Source: a virus. From it: a DNA stretch of 39,595 bases. Position 1 is the first letter of the stretch, and each line of letters starts with the position of its first letter. The stretch lies in the IMG/VR virus record IMGVR_UViG_3300046499_000185, positions 1 to 39,595 of that record; one strand, written 5' to 3'. Below are positions 24,206-32,552 of the stretch, piece after piece. Under the pieces are notes generated by a model. That model had not been told where the DNA came from. It did no database searches and was given only the letters and a program-made list of their open reading frames with translations. Made by a program: the position numbers and the translations under genes.

Positions 24206-25303
24206 ATGCCTCTTTCCTGCGCCCAGCACACCGCGTTCATCTACGACCGGGGCGGGTTCCGGCAGATGGTGAAGCTGGACCCGCTGACCCGGGTCCGGTG
24301 GGAGCGCCGCCGCGACGACATCTCCACCGCCTCCGTGCTCCTGTCCACCCCGGGCAAGAAGTGCGCCGAACAGCTCGCGCTGGTCGAGGCCGGGCGGCAT
24401 GAGCTGGTGATTTTCCGCGGCACCCAGCGGGTGTGGGAGGGGCCGATCACCCGCGTCGCCTATCAGGGGGCCAGCGTGGAGTTCTTCGCCTCCGACGTGA
24501 TGTGGTACGTGAACCGGACGGCGATGCGCGGCGAGTACGACAACCGCTACCCGAACACCGGCTACACCATCGACCGGGTGAAGCGTGTCATGGACGTGGA
24601 GATGGCACGGAAGGAGGCGCTGGACCCGCCGTACAACGTCCTGCCGAACGTGCAGTACATTTACGACACCCCGCGCACCGACTCCAAAACGGCCGCGCAC
24701 ACCCTGCCGTACCAGATGACCGTGTTCGACCACGTGGACCAGTACGCGGCCAAGGGCGGGCTGGACTACACGGTCATCGGCCGGTCCATCCTGTTCTACG
24801 ACGTGCACCAGAAGATCGGGCAGACGGCGATGGTCACACAAAACGACTTCCTCGGCGACCTTGTCATCACCCAGTACGGTGCGGAACTCGGCACCCAGAT
24901 TTATATTTCCGACGGCAAGGGACATCACGGTTCCTACGGCGCCGTCGACCCTTACTACGGGGAGTGGGAATGGGTGCAGGACGCATACAACGAGAACACC
25001 GGCTCCGCTCCGAACGCTACGGACCCTACGGTCGGTGAGATGAACTCTCAGGCGTCGCGCATCTGGTCGCAGTCGAAACTGCCCCCCATTGTCGTCCGTG
25101 TGCCCGACAACACCACCATCAACCCGGCCGGTGTGCTGAGTGTCGCCGACCTTGTGCCGGGCGTGTGGGTACCTCTCACCGCCAGCCTGCCGGGTCGTAC
25201 CCTCTCGCAGATGCAAAAGCTGGATACGATGTCGGTTGAGGAGAGTGCGAGCGCCGACGAGACAATTACCGTGGTGCTGTCCCCCGCTCCACAGCCTGAT
25301 TAG
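24206..25303 (+). CDS. Tail hub / baseplate-type minor tail protein
   Basis: This is a 365-residue protein resembling the Gp37/Gp27-like hub proteins of actinophages. It opens with a short strand part (FIYDRGGFRQMVKLDPLTRV), then W-rich VEFFASDVMWYVNRT and a conserved-looking DYTVIGRSILFYD. It has no membrane segment. It comes after the distal tail protein and before the large tail protein, where the tail hub is expected. It links the tail tube to the tip. Confidence 0.75.
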   Translation: MPLSCAQHTAFIYDRGGFRQMVKLDPLTRVRWERRRDDISTASVLLSTPGKKCAEQLALVEAGRHELVIFRGTQRVWEGPITRVAYQGASVEFFASDVMWYVNRTAMRGEYDNRYPNTGYTIDRVKRVMDVEMARKEALDPPYNVLPNVQYIYDTPRTDSKTAAHTLPYQMTVFDHVDQYAAKGGLDYTVIGRSILFYDVHQKIGQTAMVTQNDFLGDLVITQYGAELGTQIYISDGKGHHGSYGAVDPYYGEWEWVQDAYNENTGSAPNATDPTVGEMNSQASRIWSQSKLPPIVVRVPDNTTINPAGVLSVADLVPGVWVPLTASLPGRTLSQMQKLDTMSVEESASADETITVVLSPAPQPD

Positions 25304-25321
25304 CAGAGGAAGGGACAGCCA

Positions 25322-28300
25322 GTGTCCATGCAACACCCCCGGGACCTCCGGGAATGGCAGAAGTTCGTCGAACGTGAACTGAAGGAAGCCCGCCGGAGCG
25401 GCTCGACCCTCGCACTGGCCGCCGCCGAAAAGACCGCGGCCGACTTCACCGACGCGCTCAACCAGTACAAGGGTCTGGTCCCGGCCCCGCCGATCGAGAT
25501 GAACTACCAGACGGCGGTCTACACCGACATGCGGGGATTCCAGCGGGCGCGGCTCATCGCGGACTTCCCGGACGTCGTCTTCGCCATGACCGGCGAGGAC
25601 ATCAGCGTCACCTCGTACGAACTCTCCGGCCAGCTACAGGGCACCGACCCGGCCGGTCCGTGGCAGACCCTCGCGTCCTCCTCCGAGTCCTCCTTCTATG
25701 TCAACGGCTTCATCCCCGGGGAGCAGTGGAGCTTCCGCATCCGGGCGGCCAGGGGCACCTTCGTCCAGTCGGGCACGTGGTCCGAGGAAACGCTGGTCAC
25801 CTTCGTCGAGGACACCACCCCGCCGCCGATGCCTTCGGACCCGGTCGTCACCACCACGCTCGGCACGACGAAGGTCGCGTGGGACGGGAAGGCGACCGGC
25901 GGCGCGGACATGCCGATCGACTTCGACCACATCGACATCGCGTTCGGCCTCGCCACCGCGCCGACGGACATCATCGACACGCTCGCGTACGCCGGGTTCA
26001 TCATGGTGCCGAAGTCCGCCTACAACACCCCGCACTACTTCCGGTTCCGTGCCGTGGACACGTCCGGGAACATCGGCCCGTGGTCCGTGCAGGCCACCGC
26101 CATCCCCGTCCCGCTCGTGGACGAGGACCTGATCCTGTCCGAAATCGACGCCGCGCACACCACCATCATCAACATCGGCGGGGACGCGATCCTCGACGGC
26201 GCCATCCTCAACGCAAAGCTGGGCGACAACGCTGTCACGCAGGCCAAGCTCGCCCAGACCATTCAGGACAACATCGCCTCCGGCGTCGGCGCGGCCAACG
26301 CCATCCCCGGGATCAACACCAACATCAGCTCCCTGCAAACCTCAGTAAACGGCAAGAACACCATCTCGCGGCAGACCACGACACCTCTGGTCACCGCAGG
26401 GTTCGTCAACGGGGACCGCTGGGAACAGTGGTCCACGCTCGCGGCAGGCGGGAAACTGCTCGCAACGTGGCGGTTCGACGGCACCCAGTGGCTCGCCGAA
26501 TCCATCGACCCGACCTACCTGCCGCAGGTGGACATCGGGTCGGGCACCTTCGGCTCACTCAACGGTTCCCGGCTGGTCACCGACAGCGTCGGCGCGAAAG
26601 CCATCATCGTCGGGGACTTCACGAACCTCGCCATCGGCTCCGACTTCGAGGACGCGACGGCGGTGCCGTGGACCCTCGCCGGAACCCACACCCTCTCCAC
26701 CACGCAGAAGAAATCCGGGACCACGTCACTGCGCCTCGCCCCGGTCGCCAGCTCCGCCAACCCGGACAAGTCCGTCTTCACCGGGGACATGCGGGTCAAG
26801 GAAGCCGAGCAGTGGTACTTCCGGCTACAGGGCTACGTCGACGCCACCTTCAACGGGGCGACGAACACGAAGCTGAGGATCGGGGACCAGAACAACACCG
26901 CGCTGGGCACCATCACCGTCACGGGAATCACCCCGGCGACGTGGACCATGCTGGATGCGACGGTCACCGTCCCGGCCGGGGTCACCTCGCTGACCGTGCA
27001 GTTGTGGAGCGACAACACCGCCGGGTACGCCTACGTCGATGACATCCAGATCAGGCGCGTCTCCGAGCCGTCGCTGATCCAGAACCTCGGCGTGGAGAAG
27101 CTGACCGCGTCGACCGCGTCCATGGGACAGGCCGTCATCGACAAGCTGTGGAGCGACGTCGTGAACTCGCGGAAGATCACCACCTCGATGCTGTCCGTCT
27201 CGGACATGACCAACTTCGCCCCGTCCTACCGGGACTCCCCGAACGACTGGTCGATGGACGGCGGGATGACGAGCGGCACGACCGGCATCGCGGCGTCCGT
27301 GGACGGCTACCGGTTCACCTCCATCGCCAGCTCCGGGTCCTCCCGTGCGCTGGGACCGATGCAGTTCGTCCGGCCCGGCGACGAACTCTACGGCGAGGGC
27401 ACCGCATACCGCGGCGGCGGCCCGTCCACCGACGCGATTTACGTCCGCTACTACTTCTACGACAAGAACAAGGCGTACATCACCAGCGGTGGCACCGAGC
27501 TGGACGGCTCCGCGCAGATCAACAACCCGGCGTCCGGGGCGACGGGCAAGATCAAGGCCGTCGTGCCCTCTGGGGCCATGTACGCCCGCATCGTCGGCAC
27601 GATCAACAACACCACCGGCGCGGACCTCGGCATCTACAACATCCGCGGCTACCGCCGGACCGGCACGGTACTGATTCAGGACGGCGCGGTCACCGCCTCG
27701 ACGATTGCGGCCGACGCGGTCACCACCTCGGCCATCAAGGCGCTCGCGATCACCTCGGCGAAGATCGACGTGAACACCCTCACCGCGGACACCGCATGGA
27801 TCGGCACCCTGCGCGGCGGGGTCCTCATCACCGATGCCGTGACGACGTCGATGCTGAAGGCGGACGCGATCACCGCCAAGCACACCATCACGGGTGCGAC
27901 AATCCAGACGACGACGACCGTGAACCGCGGCCTGAAGATGACCTCGACCGGATTGCAACTGTTCGACGCCACCGGGACAAAGACCGTGGACCTGAACGCG
28001 AGCACCGGCTATGCCACGCTCACCGGACGGTTGCGGACCGCCGCGGACGGCAATCCCGGCGCGGTGCTGATCCCTCCGGTGGAGTCCGATGACGGCAGGA
28101 CCATGGCGCTGTGGCTCGCCGCGGACGTTGCGTCGCTGGTCGGCGGCGTCACCGCCGGTGTGTGGATGTCCAACCCGGCAACGTCGTCCACGGCGGGCAA
28201 GATCAACATTCGCGGCCAGCAGTACGGCGGCATCACGCTGTGGGACGGGGTGGAGTTCGCCACGAACACCGCCTCACTGCCGCAGTTCTTCTCCAACCAC

Positions 28301-28915
28301 GGCGCGGGCCTACAGATGACCGCGTACAACGGCACCCTCTACATGGCGGGGTCCGGCGGTGAGGCCCGGGTCAGCGCGCTCTACAACGTGGTGATCAACC
28401 CCGGCGGCACCAAATACTTCAACATGCTCCGCGGCGGCGTGGCGTACAACGCCTCCATCTCCAACGCGGCAAACCTGTTCCTCCAAACCGACGGGAACGT
28501 CTTCAAGTCCACGTCGGCCTCGAAGTTCAAGATTCTCCCGGAGGTGATGAGCCTCGATGACCGGCTCCTCGATGAGGTCGCGGTCAAGGACTGGATCGAC
28601 AAGGGCAGTGCCGAGCGGTACGCGGACACCTTCAACCAGCCCCGGCCGTGGACGGAACAGCAGGACCGGGAGTTTCAGGCGCTGAGCATTGCCCGCGTCC
28701 CGGGCGCGATTGCCGAGGACGTGGTGGCGGCCGGGGGCGAGGCGTTCGTCGGCCGTGATCTGAACGGGGAGCTGGAGTCGCTGATGTATGAGCGGCTCGC
28801 GCTGGCCCGGACGGAGATTCTGAAGCACCGGGTCGCGAAGCAGGCCGACAGCATTGAGTACCTGCTGGAGAAGGTCGCGGAGCTGGAAGCGCGCCTCAAC
28901 GCACTACCGGCCTGA
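25322..28915 (+). CDS. Large minor tail protein with fibronectin-like, sugar-binding-like and S74 chaperone domains
   Basis: This is a 1197-residue protein starting with GTG (ATG at 25328 is an alternative); GGAAGG precedes it. Residues 60-260 contain fibronectin-III-like strands ending YFRFRAVDTSGNIGPWSVQA. Residues about 425-580 and 600-790 are two beta-sandwich parts resembling carbohydrate-binding modules (FEDATAVPWTLAGTHTLS, YAYVDDIQIRRVS). Helical and receptor-binding parts follow. Residues 1060-1197 match intramolecular chaperone (S74) domains: SASKFK at 1065-1070 and the later GAIAEDV, ending in a coiled coil. The domain helps the trimer fold and is cut off. It is the best candidate for host binding. 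Confidence 0.82.
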   Translation: MSMQHPRDLREWQKFVERELKEARRSGSTLALAAAEKTAADFTDALNQYKGLVPAPPIEMNYQTAVYTDMRGFQRARLIADFPDVVFAMTGEDISVTSYELSGQLQGTDPAGPWQTLASSSESSFYVNGFIPGEQWSFRIRAARGTFVQSGTWSEETLVTFVEDTTPPPMPSDPVVTTTLGTTKVAWDGKATGGADMPIDFDHIDIAFGLATAPTDIIDTLAYAGFIMVPKSAYNTPHYFRFRAVDTSGNIGPWSVQATAIPVPLVDEDLILSEIDAAHTTIINIGGDAILDGAILNAKLGDNAVTQAKLAQTIQDNIASGVGAANAIPGINTNISSLQTSVNGKNTISRQTTTPLVTAGFVNGDRWEQWSTLAAGGKLLATWRFDGTQWLAESIDPTYLPQVDIGSGTFGSLNGSRLVTDSVGAKAIIVGDFTNLAIGSDFEDATAVPWTLAGTHTLSTTQKKSGTTSLRLAPVASSANPDKSVFTGDMRVKEAEQWYFRLQGYVDATFNGATNTKLRIGDQNNTALGTITVTGITPATWTMLDATVTVPAGVTSLTVQLWSDNTAGYAYVDDIQIRRVSEPSLIQNLGVEKLTASTASMGQAVIDKLWSDVVNSRKITTSMLSVSDMTNFAPSYRDSPNDWSMDGGMTSGTTGIAASVDGYRFTSIASSGSSRALGPMQFVRPGDELYGEGTAYRGGGPSTDAIYVRYYFYDKNKAYITSGGTELDGSAQINNPASGATGKIKAVVPSGAMYARIVGTINNTTGADLGIYNIRGYRRTGTVLIQDGAVTASTIAADAVTTSAIKALAITSAKIDVNTLTADTAWIGTLRGGVLITDAVTTSMLKADAITAKHTITGATIQTTTTVNRGLKMTSTGLQLFDATGTKTVDLNASTGYATLTGRLRTAADGNPGAVLIPPVESDDGRTMALWLAADVASLVGGVTAGVWMSNPATSSTAGKINIRGQQYGGITLWDGVEFATNTASLPQFFSNHGAGLQMTAYNGTLYMAGSGGEARVSALYNVVINPGGTKYFNMLRGGVAYNASISNAANLFLQTDGNVFKSTSASKFKILPEVMSLDDRLLDEVAVKDWIDKGSAERYADTFNQPRPWTEQQDREFQALSIARVPGAIAEDVVAAGGEAFVGRDLNGELESLMYERLALARTEILKHRVAKQADSIEYLLEKVAELEARLNALPA

Positions 28916-28925
28916 AAGGGGAAGA

Positions 28926-29150
28926 ATGGGTCGGATGGAGACAGAGCAGATTCAGAAGACCCAATTCATCGTCAACCACTACCAGCAGTTGCTCGCGAAC
29001 GAGCAGTTGCAGACGGCAAGCCTGTCGGCGGACCTTCAGATCACCAAGCGCAAGCTGGACGAGGCGCTGGAGAAGCTGGCGCGCTACGAGGCCGCGCCGG
29101 AGAACCAGACCGCTGATCCGGTCGATAAGCCGGTCGCCAAGCGCCGCTAG
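28926..29150 (+). CDS. Small coiled-coil protein
   Basis: This 74-residue protein has an AAAGGGGAAG ribosome site directly before the ATG at 28926. It is almost all helix: QFIVNHYQQLLANEQLQTAS and KRKLDEALEKLARYE have heptad-like hydrophobics. The tail is basic and disordered. It is the last gene before the terminator and may be a small tail-associated or assembly protein; the role is unknown. Confidence 0.78.
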   Translation: MGRMETEQIQKTQFIVNHYQQLLANEQLQTASLSADLQITKRKLDEALEKLARYEAAPENQTADPVDKPVAKRR

Positions 29151-29160
29151 GCAGACGGTA

Positions 29161-29195
29161 AAAAACCCGCCGGGCATCGTTCCCGGCGGGTTTTT
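29161..29195 (+). terminator. Strong intrinsic terminator of the structural operon
   Basis: AAAAACCCGCCGGG (29161-29174) pairs perfectly with CCCGGCGGGTTTTT (29182-29195) over a 7-base loop, and a run of six T lies at 29191-29196. It lies 11 bases after the coiled-coil gene and closes the large rightward operon. Confidence 0.93.
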
Positions 29196-29332
29196 TCGTG
29201 CCCGATTCGCGCAACACGGAATATGTATACGGCTTCGTGGGGAAAATGTGCCAGGGGGCGGGACTTATCCACCATAAAATGACAGCAGGCATCACCCTGC
29301 CACCCCCTTATAGAGCACAGAGGACAGCATCA

Positions 29333-29368
29333 ATGACAGCACCACAGGCATCCCGGAGGGCGGGGTGA
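29333..29368 (+). CDS. 11-codon leader peptide overlapping membrane-protein start
   Basis: A short frame starts ATG at 29333, encodes MTAPQASRRAG and stops with TGA at 29366-29368. AGAGGA lies upstream. The stop overlaps the GTG start of the membrane protein (GTGA). Such coupling would make translation of the next gene depend on that of the leader. Whether the peptide itself does anything is unknown. Confidence 0.4.
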   Translation: MTAPQASRRAG

Positions 29369-29676
29369 TCAGGTATCTGGGAGCGGAAGTGGGATTTACG
29401 ATTCCGACCCAGTTAGCCGAGATGACCCCCACCGGGCTGTTGATTACCCTCGTTGCGCTCGTCATTGTTTCGATGTTCCGCGGATGGCTTTCACCCAAGC
29501 CCCACGTTGACTTCCTCACAAAGCGAATCGAAACCCAGCAGGAAACGATCGACGTCCTCACGGCCACCAATGGCGTGCAGGCCCGCACCATCGACAAGCA
29601 GACCGCCGTCGGCGAAACCGTCGTCCGCGTCATGTCCGCCGTGCAGGAGGCCCACGCTGAAGGTGAAACAAAATGA
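29365..29676 (+). CDS. Membrane protein, holin or lysis accessory candidate
   Basis: This is a 103-residue protein with GTG start. It has one transmembrane helix (residues 23-40, GLLITLVALVIVSMFRGW) after a short outer part and a cytosolic coiled-coil (TKRIETQQETIDVLTATNG). One-helix proteins with coiled-coil tails occur in actinophage lysis cassettes. It is the first of four genes after the terminator, and three of these encode membrane proteins. GGAGG precedes the start. Confidence 0.75.
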   Translation: MIRYLGAEVGFTIPTQLAEMTPTGLLITLVALVIVSMFRGWLSPKPHVDFLTKRIETQQETIDVLTATNGVQARTIDKQTAVGETVVRVMSAVQEAHAEGETK

Positions 29677-29894
29677 CTAAGTGGCGCAACCCTTTCCGTC
29701 TCGGACACACCCTGCGCAAGAACGCGGAAGCCGCAGAGGCCAGCAACCTCGCCGCCAAGCGTCGGCACGAGGTCGCGCTGGAAAAACTGCGCCGCGCCGA
29801 AGGCCTCGCCGACACCCTCGGCGACATGGACCGCCGGAACCACTACTCCCAATCCCTCACGAAATCGTACAAACGCAAAGAAGGGCTGGCGTGA
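29673..29894 (+). CDS. Small basic helical protein
   Basis: This 73-residue protein starts with MTKWRNPFRLG and continues as one Ala/Arg-rich helix (AEAAEASNLAAKRRHEVALE) with a basic Lys-Arg tail. The ATG overlaps the stop of the membrane protein by four bases. Similar small charged proteins sit beside holins in actinophages; the function is unknown. Confidence 0.75.
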   Translation: MTKWRNPFRLGHTLRKNAEAAEASNLAAKRRHEVALEKLRRAEGLADTLGDMDRRNHYSQSLTKSYKRKEGLA

Positions 29895-30256
29895 TGGCTC
29901 AGCTAATCCTTATCAACTCGCTCCTGATCGGGCTGGTGTCCGCCACGGCACTCACCGTCATGATCTACTGGCACCGCGCCACCTTGGGCGCATGGCGGGC
30001 CTACGCCGCGGGCCGGACCCAGATGCACCTGCTGGCGATCATCTTCTTCATCACGGCCAACGCCGCGGTGCAGACCATCATCCCCCTCCCGCTGATGGTG
30101 AAGGTGGCCTTCTACTTCGGCCTCTATATCGTGTTCGCGGTTGCGCTGGCCCGGGTCGGGCTGAACATCCGGGCCGAAGTGACCCGCGGCCGCCGCGAGG
30201 ATGCCATGGCCCTCCACCCCTCCACACCCCTCACGAAAGAAGAAGCTCATGACTGA
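29894..30256 (+). CDS. Membrane protein with three predicted helices
   Basis: This is a 120-residue protein with hydrophobic stretches at residues 3-24, 46-64 and 67-90 (LILINSLLIGLVSATALTVM, LLAIIFFITANAAVQTII, VKVAFYFGLYIVFAVALA). A charged cytosolic tail ends it. It lies between the small basic protein and the two-helix protein; ATG at 29894 shares bases with the previous stop. Holin, holin partner or a membrane protein that changes host defence are all possible. Confidence 0.78.
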   Translation: MAQLILINSLLIGLVSATALTVMIYWHRATLGAWRAYAAGRTQMHLLAIIFFITANAAVQTIIPLPLMVKVAFYFGLYIVFAVALARVGLNIRAEVTRGRREDAMALHPSTPLTKEEAHD

Positions 30257-30590
30257 ACCCGTGTACGACCCGACTCCCGCATCCGCCACGCCCGGCCCGG
30301 ACCACCGCGCCCCCGACGTGGTCACCACCGCGCCGTCGAAGGCGTTCTGGCGCACCGCGCTACAGGTCGGCCCCGTCGCCCTGCTGTCCCTCGTGGTGAT
30401 CCTGCCGTCGATCATTCAGGACGTCGTGGACCAGTTCGGGGCGCACCTGCCGGAGAACTTCCGGGTGTGGCTGACCGGCTTCGCCGCGGTCCTGACGCTG
30501 ATCGCCTCGATCATCGCCCACGTCATGGCCCGCCCTGACGTCATCGCGTGGACCCGCAAGTACGTCCCGTTCTTCGCGCCCACCAAGTAA
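30249..30590 (+). CDS. Two-helix holin candidate
   Basis: This is a 113-residue protein. A proline-rich, disordered N-terminus (residues 1-32) is followed by two hydrophobic helices (VGPVALLSLVVILPSIIQDV and FAAVLTLIASIIAHVMA) and a basic end with aromatic residues. This is the form of many phage holins, which make holes that let endolysin reach the wall. It overlaps the previous gene by eight bases. No endolysin lies beside it; the candidate is at 13.6 kb. Confidence 0.75.
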   Translation: MTEPVYDPTPASATPGPDHRAPDVVTTAPSKAFWRTALQVGPVALLSLVVILPSIIQDVVDQFGAHLPENFRVWLTGFAAVLTLIASIIAHVMARPDVIAWTRKYVPFFAPTK

Positions 30591-30625
30591 AGTTTCCGGC
30601 AGAGTCTCCCTGCCGGAGAAACAAA

Positions 30626-30661
30626 GAAAGCCCCCGCTGACTTCCACCAGCGGGGGCTTTC
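30626..30661. terminator. Bidirectional terminator between the two transcription arms
   Basis: GAAAGCCCCCGCTG (30626-30639) pairs with CAGCGGGGGCTTTC (30648-30661) over an 8-base loop. The T-run on the right ends the rightward operon; the A-rich left side gives a T-rich tail for the leftward one. It lies where the arms meet. Confidence 0.9.
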
Positions 30662-30667
30662 TGTATG

Positions 30668-30683
30668 TGACGACCGGTCGTCA
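30668..30683. repeat. Palindrome copy 1 (TGACGACCGGTCGTCA)
   Basis: A perfect 16-bp palindrome. The last three bases are the complement of the RusA-like gene's stop codon (30681-30683), so the stop lies inside the site. The same 16 bases occur at 33760, 35217 and 37591. Confidence 0.9.
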
Positions 30684-31103
30684 GTCCTCGATCACTTCGA
30701 GGCGGCAGTCGAACCGGAAGAAGTCCTTCCGGCCGGACTTCTCCCCGGACCCCGTGAGGTGAGGCCCGTCGAAGTAGGCGTCGGAGTCGTCGATCAGGCA
30801 CCCCCGGGCGGGGAGCCGCTTCTGGCCCTTCACCACCGGGGGAACATCCACCATCCCGTCAACGTACGCCTTCATCGTCGGGTAGTAGTTGGACGCGTCG
30901 GCGCTGGCCGCGGTCGGGTAGGACACCCGCACGGTCAGCTTCACCTTCTTGAACCGTTTGCCCAGCTTCTTGCCCGCCTGCTTGCCGAGGATTTTCAGGT
31001 CGGCCTTGATCTTGTGGCCGGTGCCCCAGTGCGGGAGGCGGTTCTGGTTGAGCACGAGCGACTTGTGAATCCATTGCTCCCACTCGATCACCTCACCGCT
31101 CAC
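30681..31103 (-). CDS. RusA-like Holliday junction resolvase
   Basis: This 140-residue protein starts with GTG (31103) that overlaps the previous stop and has GGGAGGGG upstream. It carries the RusA pattern: ADASNYYPTMKAYVDGMVD with D69, N72, K78 and D82, then CLIDDSDAYFDGP with D105 and D106. These carboxylates bind the metal that cuts four-way junctions. It is the last gene of the leftward arm and would resolve recombination intermediates made by the annealase and nuclease genes upstream. Length is close to RusA (about 120 residues). Confidence 0.82.
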   Translation of the reverse strand: MSGEVIEWEQWIHKSLVLNQNRLPHWGTGHKIKADLKILGKQAGKKLGKRFKKVKLTVRVSYPTAASADASNYYPTMKAYVDGMVDVPPVVKGQKRLPARGCLIDDSDAYFDGPHLTGSGEKSGRKDFFRFDCRLEVIED

Positions 31104-31324
31104 CGCTTCATCCCCTCCCAGTCGGCGTCCCGCCATGCCTGACGGAAATTGCGGGCGGCGATGATGACGCAGACGAAGAACCACGCCGGGGCGCCGAACA
31201 TCATCCGGGCACCTTTCCGCCGCGGCACCGGGCCTCGCGCATCCACATACGTCACGAACCCGAACAGGAAGGTCACCGCGGTGCCGATCCCCCAAACGAT
31301 CAGCACCGCGGTCAAGGCGATCAT
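31100..31324 (-). CDS. Small two-helix membrane protein
   Basis: This is a 74-residue protein. It has an N-terminal hydrophobic segment (IALTAVLIVWGIGTAVTFLF) and a second (APAWFFVCVIIAARNF), with a basic loop between (RGPVPRRKGAR), which should face the cytosol. The ATG overlaps the previous stop by four bases. The function is unknown; it is the only two-helix membrane protein in the leftward arm and could alter the host membrane or exclude other phages. Confidence 0.78.
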   Translation of the reverse strand: MIALTAVLIVWGIGTAVTFLFGFVTYVDARGPVPRRKGARMMFGAPAWFFVCVIIAARNFRQAWRDADWEGMKR

Positions 31325-31518
31325 GCCTTCACCGCCGGACAGTCCTTCGCGTTGTGCATCTGCCGGATCGTGCGCCCTTCCTTCCATGGGTGCTGGATGC
31401 ACTCGGCGTCGATCAGGGTGCTGTCGACCAGCCCGCAGGGCGCCTTCCCGCAGGGGCAGGCGTCCTCCATCATGGTGCCGGTGAAGGACCGGCCGATGTG
31501 CGCGGCCCATGCGTCCAT
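31321..31518 (-). CDS. Small Cys/His-rich protein
   Basis: This 65-residue protein has ACPCGKAPCGLVD (C21, C23, C28), C40-IQHP with H43, and a conserved-looking end TIRQMHNAKDCPAVKA (H55, C60). These could bind zinc. Its short size and the RQMHxAxDCPA end recall small proteins of other actinophages; the function is unknown. The start overlaps the previous stop (ATGA), and the frame upstream is only a shadow of the preceding gene. Confidence 0.72.
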   Translation of the reverse strand: MDAWAAHIGRSFTGTMMEDACPCGKAPCGLVDSTLIDAECIQHPWKEGRTIRQMHNAKDCPAVKA

Positions 31519-31829
31519 CAGCGCAACCCCCTCATTAGTTTCTGCATCCTGATCCGCTCCATGTTGTCCGTGATGATGACATCCTCGACGCCGGGCCAGT
31601 CGCAGACCTCCAGCGCCTCCGCGGCGGTCAGCACTTCGAGCGCGCCGTCCTTGAATACCAGCGGCTCGATGTGGGCCGTTGACACGGCACCGGCACCGTA
31701 GAGGTACTGGCACTCCGTCCCGCCCACCACCGCGATCTGGCCGTACCTGATCCGGCCGAGCTTGGAGTTGCCGTCGCGCCAGCCGGGCCAGTAGCGGACA
31801 GGCGTGTTTTCTGGCAATGCGTCCTGCAT
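31518..31829 (-). CDS. Hypothetical protein
   Basis: This 103-residue protein is not recognised. The start at 31829 is chosen because GGAGGAAA lies just before it and the ATG overlaps the previous TAA; an upstream ATG at 31844 lacks this. It opens with a strand-rich half (VRYWPGWRDGNSKLGRIRYG, then GAVSTAHIEPLVF), resembling a small SH3-like barrel, and closes with a helical part. No motif or membrane segment is present. Confidence 0.72.
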   Translation of the reverse strand: MQDALPENTPVRYWPGWRDGNSKLGRIRYGQIAVVGGTECQYLYGAGAVSTAHIEPLVFKDGALEVLTAAEALEVCDWPGVEDVIITDNMERIRMQKLMRGLR

Positions 31830-32134
31830 TACTTTCCTCCCCATTTCCGTTTGTCGTTCAGCAGTGTCGGGTCATGCGGGATGTTCGGCGGCGGCGCCAG
31901 CGGGGCGAACGCATCCCGCATCTGGTTGCCGACGCTGACCGCGGCGCTGGCCATCGACGCGAACGCATCCATGAGCGGCCCGAACCCCGCCTTGACTGCC
32001 GTCACGGCGTGCTCGAAAGTGCGCTCGTGTTTCTGCCGGGCCTCCTTGGCACGGAACTGGTCCACCGCCACCGCGAGGTATTCGCAGTCCGGGCACCAGT
32101 AGTGCCAGCACGCCTTCCTGTGCTTGGTGATCAT
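31829..32134 (-). CDS. Small protein with C2H2-like metal motif
   Basis: This 101-residue protein has C14-PD-C17 and H36, H42 after an 18-residue spacer, plus C9, in HYWCPDCEYLAVAVDQF and KHERTFEH. This could be a zinc finger. An Ala-rich helix (VTAVKAGFGPLMDAFASMAS) and a Pro-rich end follow. It may be a DNA- or protein-binding accessory protein. ATG overlaps the stop of the lipoprotein gene. Confidence 0.72.
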   Translation of the reverse strand: MITKHRKACWHYWCPDCEYLAVAVDQFRAKEARQKHERTFEHAVTAVKAGFGPLMDAFASMASAAVSVGNQMRDAFAPLAPPPNIPHDPTLLNDKRKWGGK

Positions 32135-32532
32135 TTACTAAGGTTCAGTTCGAGGTCGGGGATGATCCCTTCCGGCTTCAAGATCACGCGGGTGTGGTAC
32201 TCGCTGACGTTGATCGGGGCCTCCTGCGTGGAGACCCAGGCGACGTCGGTGGACTTCCCGAGGTACTGCTTGCGGAAGTCGTTCTCCGCGTACTTGCACA
32301 TCGCGATGATGGCATCATCGGTGCGCTCGATGGAACAGCGCCCCTCGACGTAGAACAGGTACTTGTCGGTGCGGGTGTTGATCCCGACGATCTTGCGCTG
32401 GACCTCGAAGTTGTCGGCGGCGGTGGAGGTGTTCTTCGACGCGGTGTCGGCGGCGGAGCAGGAGTTGCCCATCAGAAGCAGGCCGACGAGGGGGAGGGCG
32501 AGAAGGGTGAACGCTTTCTTGGGGAGCTTCAT
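32131..32532 (-). CDS. Phage beta-sandwich lipoprotein
   Basis: This 133-residue protein begins with a lysine-rich start and a hydrophobic signal (KAFTLLALPLVGLLLMG), then NSC with Cys25 as likely lipid site, although the -3 to -1 residues (Gly-Asn-Ser) are a weak lipobox. The rest matches a family widespread in actinophages: AADNFEVQRKIVGINTRTDK, YLFYVEGRCSIER, and VILKPEGIIPDLELNLS. Such phage lipoproteins are often suggested to block superinfection at the cell surface, as other phage lipoproteins do; that is inference. The leader GAAAGAGGTCTCACC recurs before the nuclease gene. Confidence 0.8.
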   Translation of the reverse strand: MKLPKKAFTLLALPLVGLLLMGNSCSAADTASKNTSTAADNFEVQRKIVGINTRTDKYLFYVEGRCSIERTDDAIIAMCKYAENDFRKQYLGKSTDVAWVSTQEAPINVSEYHTRVILKPEGIIPDLELNLSK

Positions 32533-32552
32533 TTAGGTGAGACCTCTTTCGT

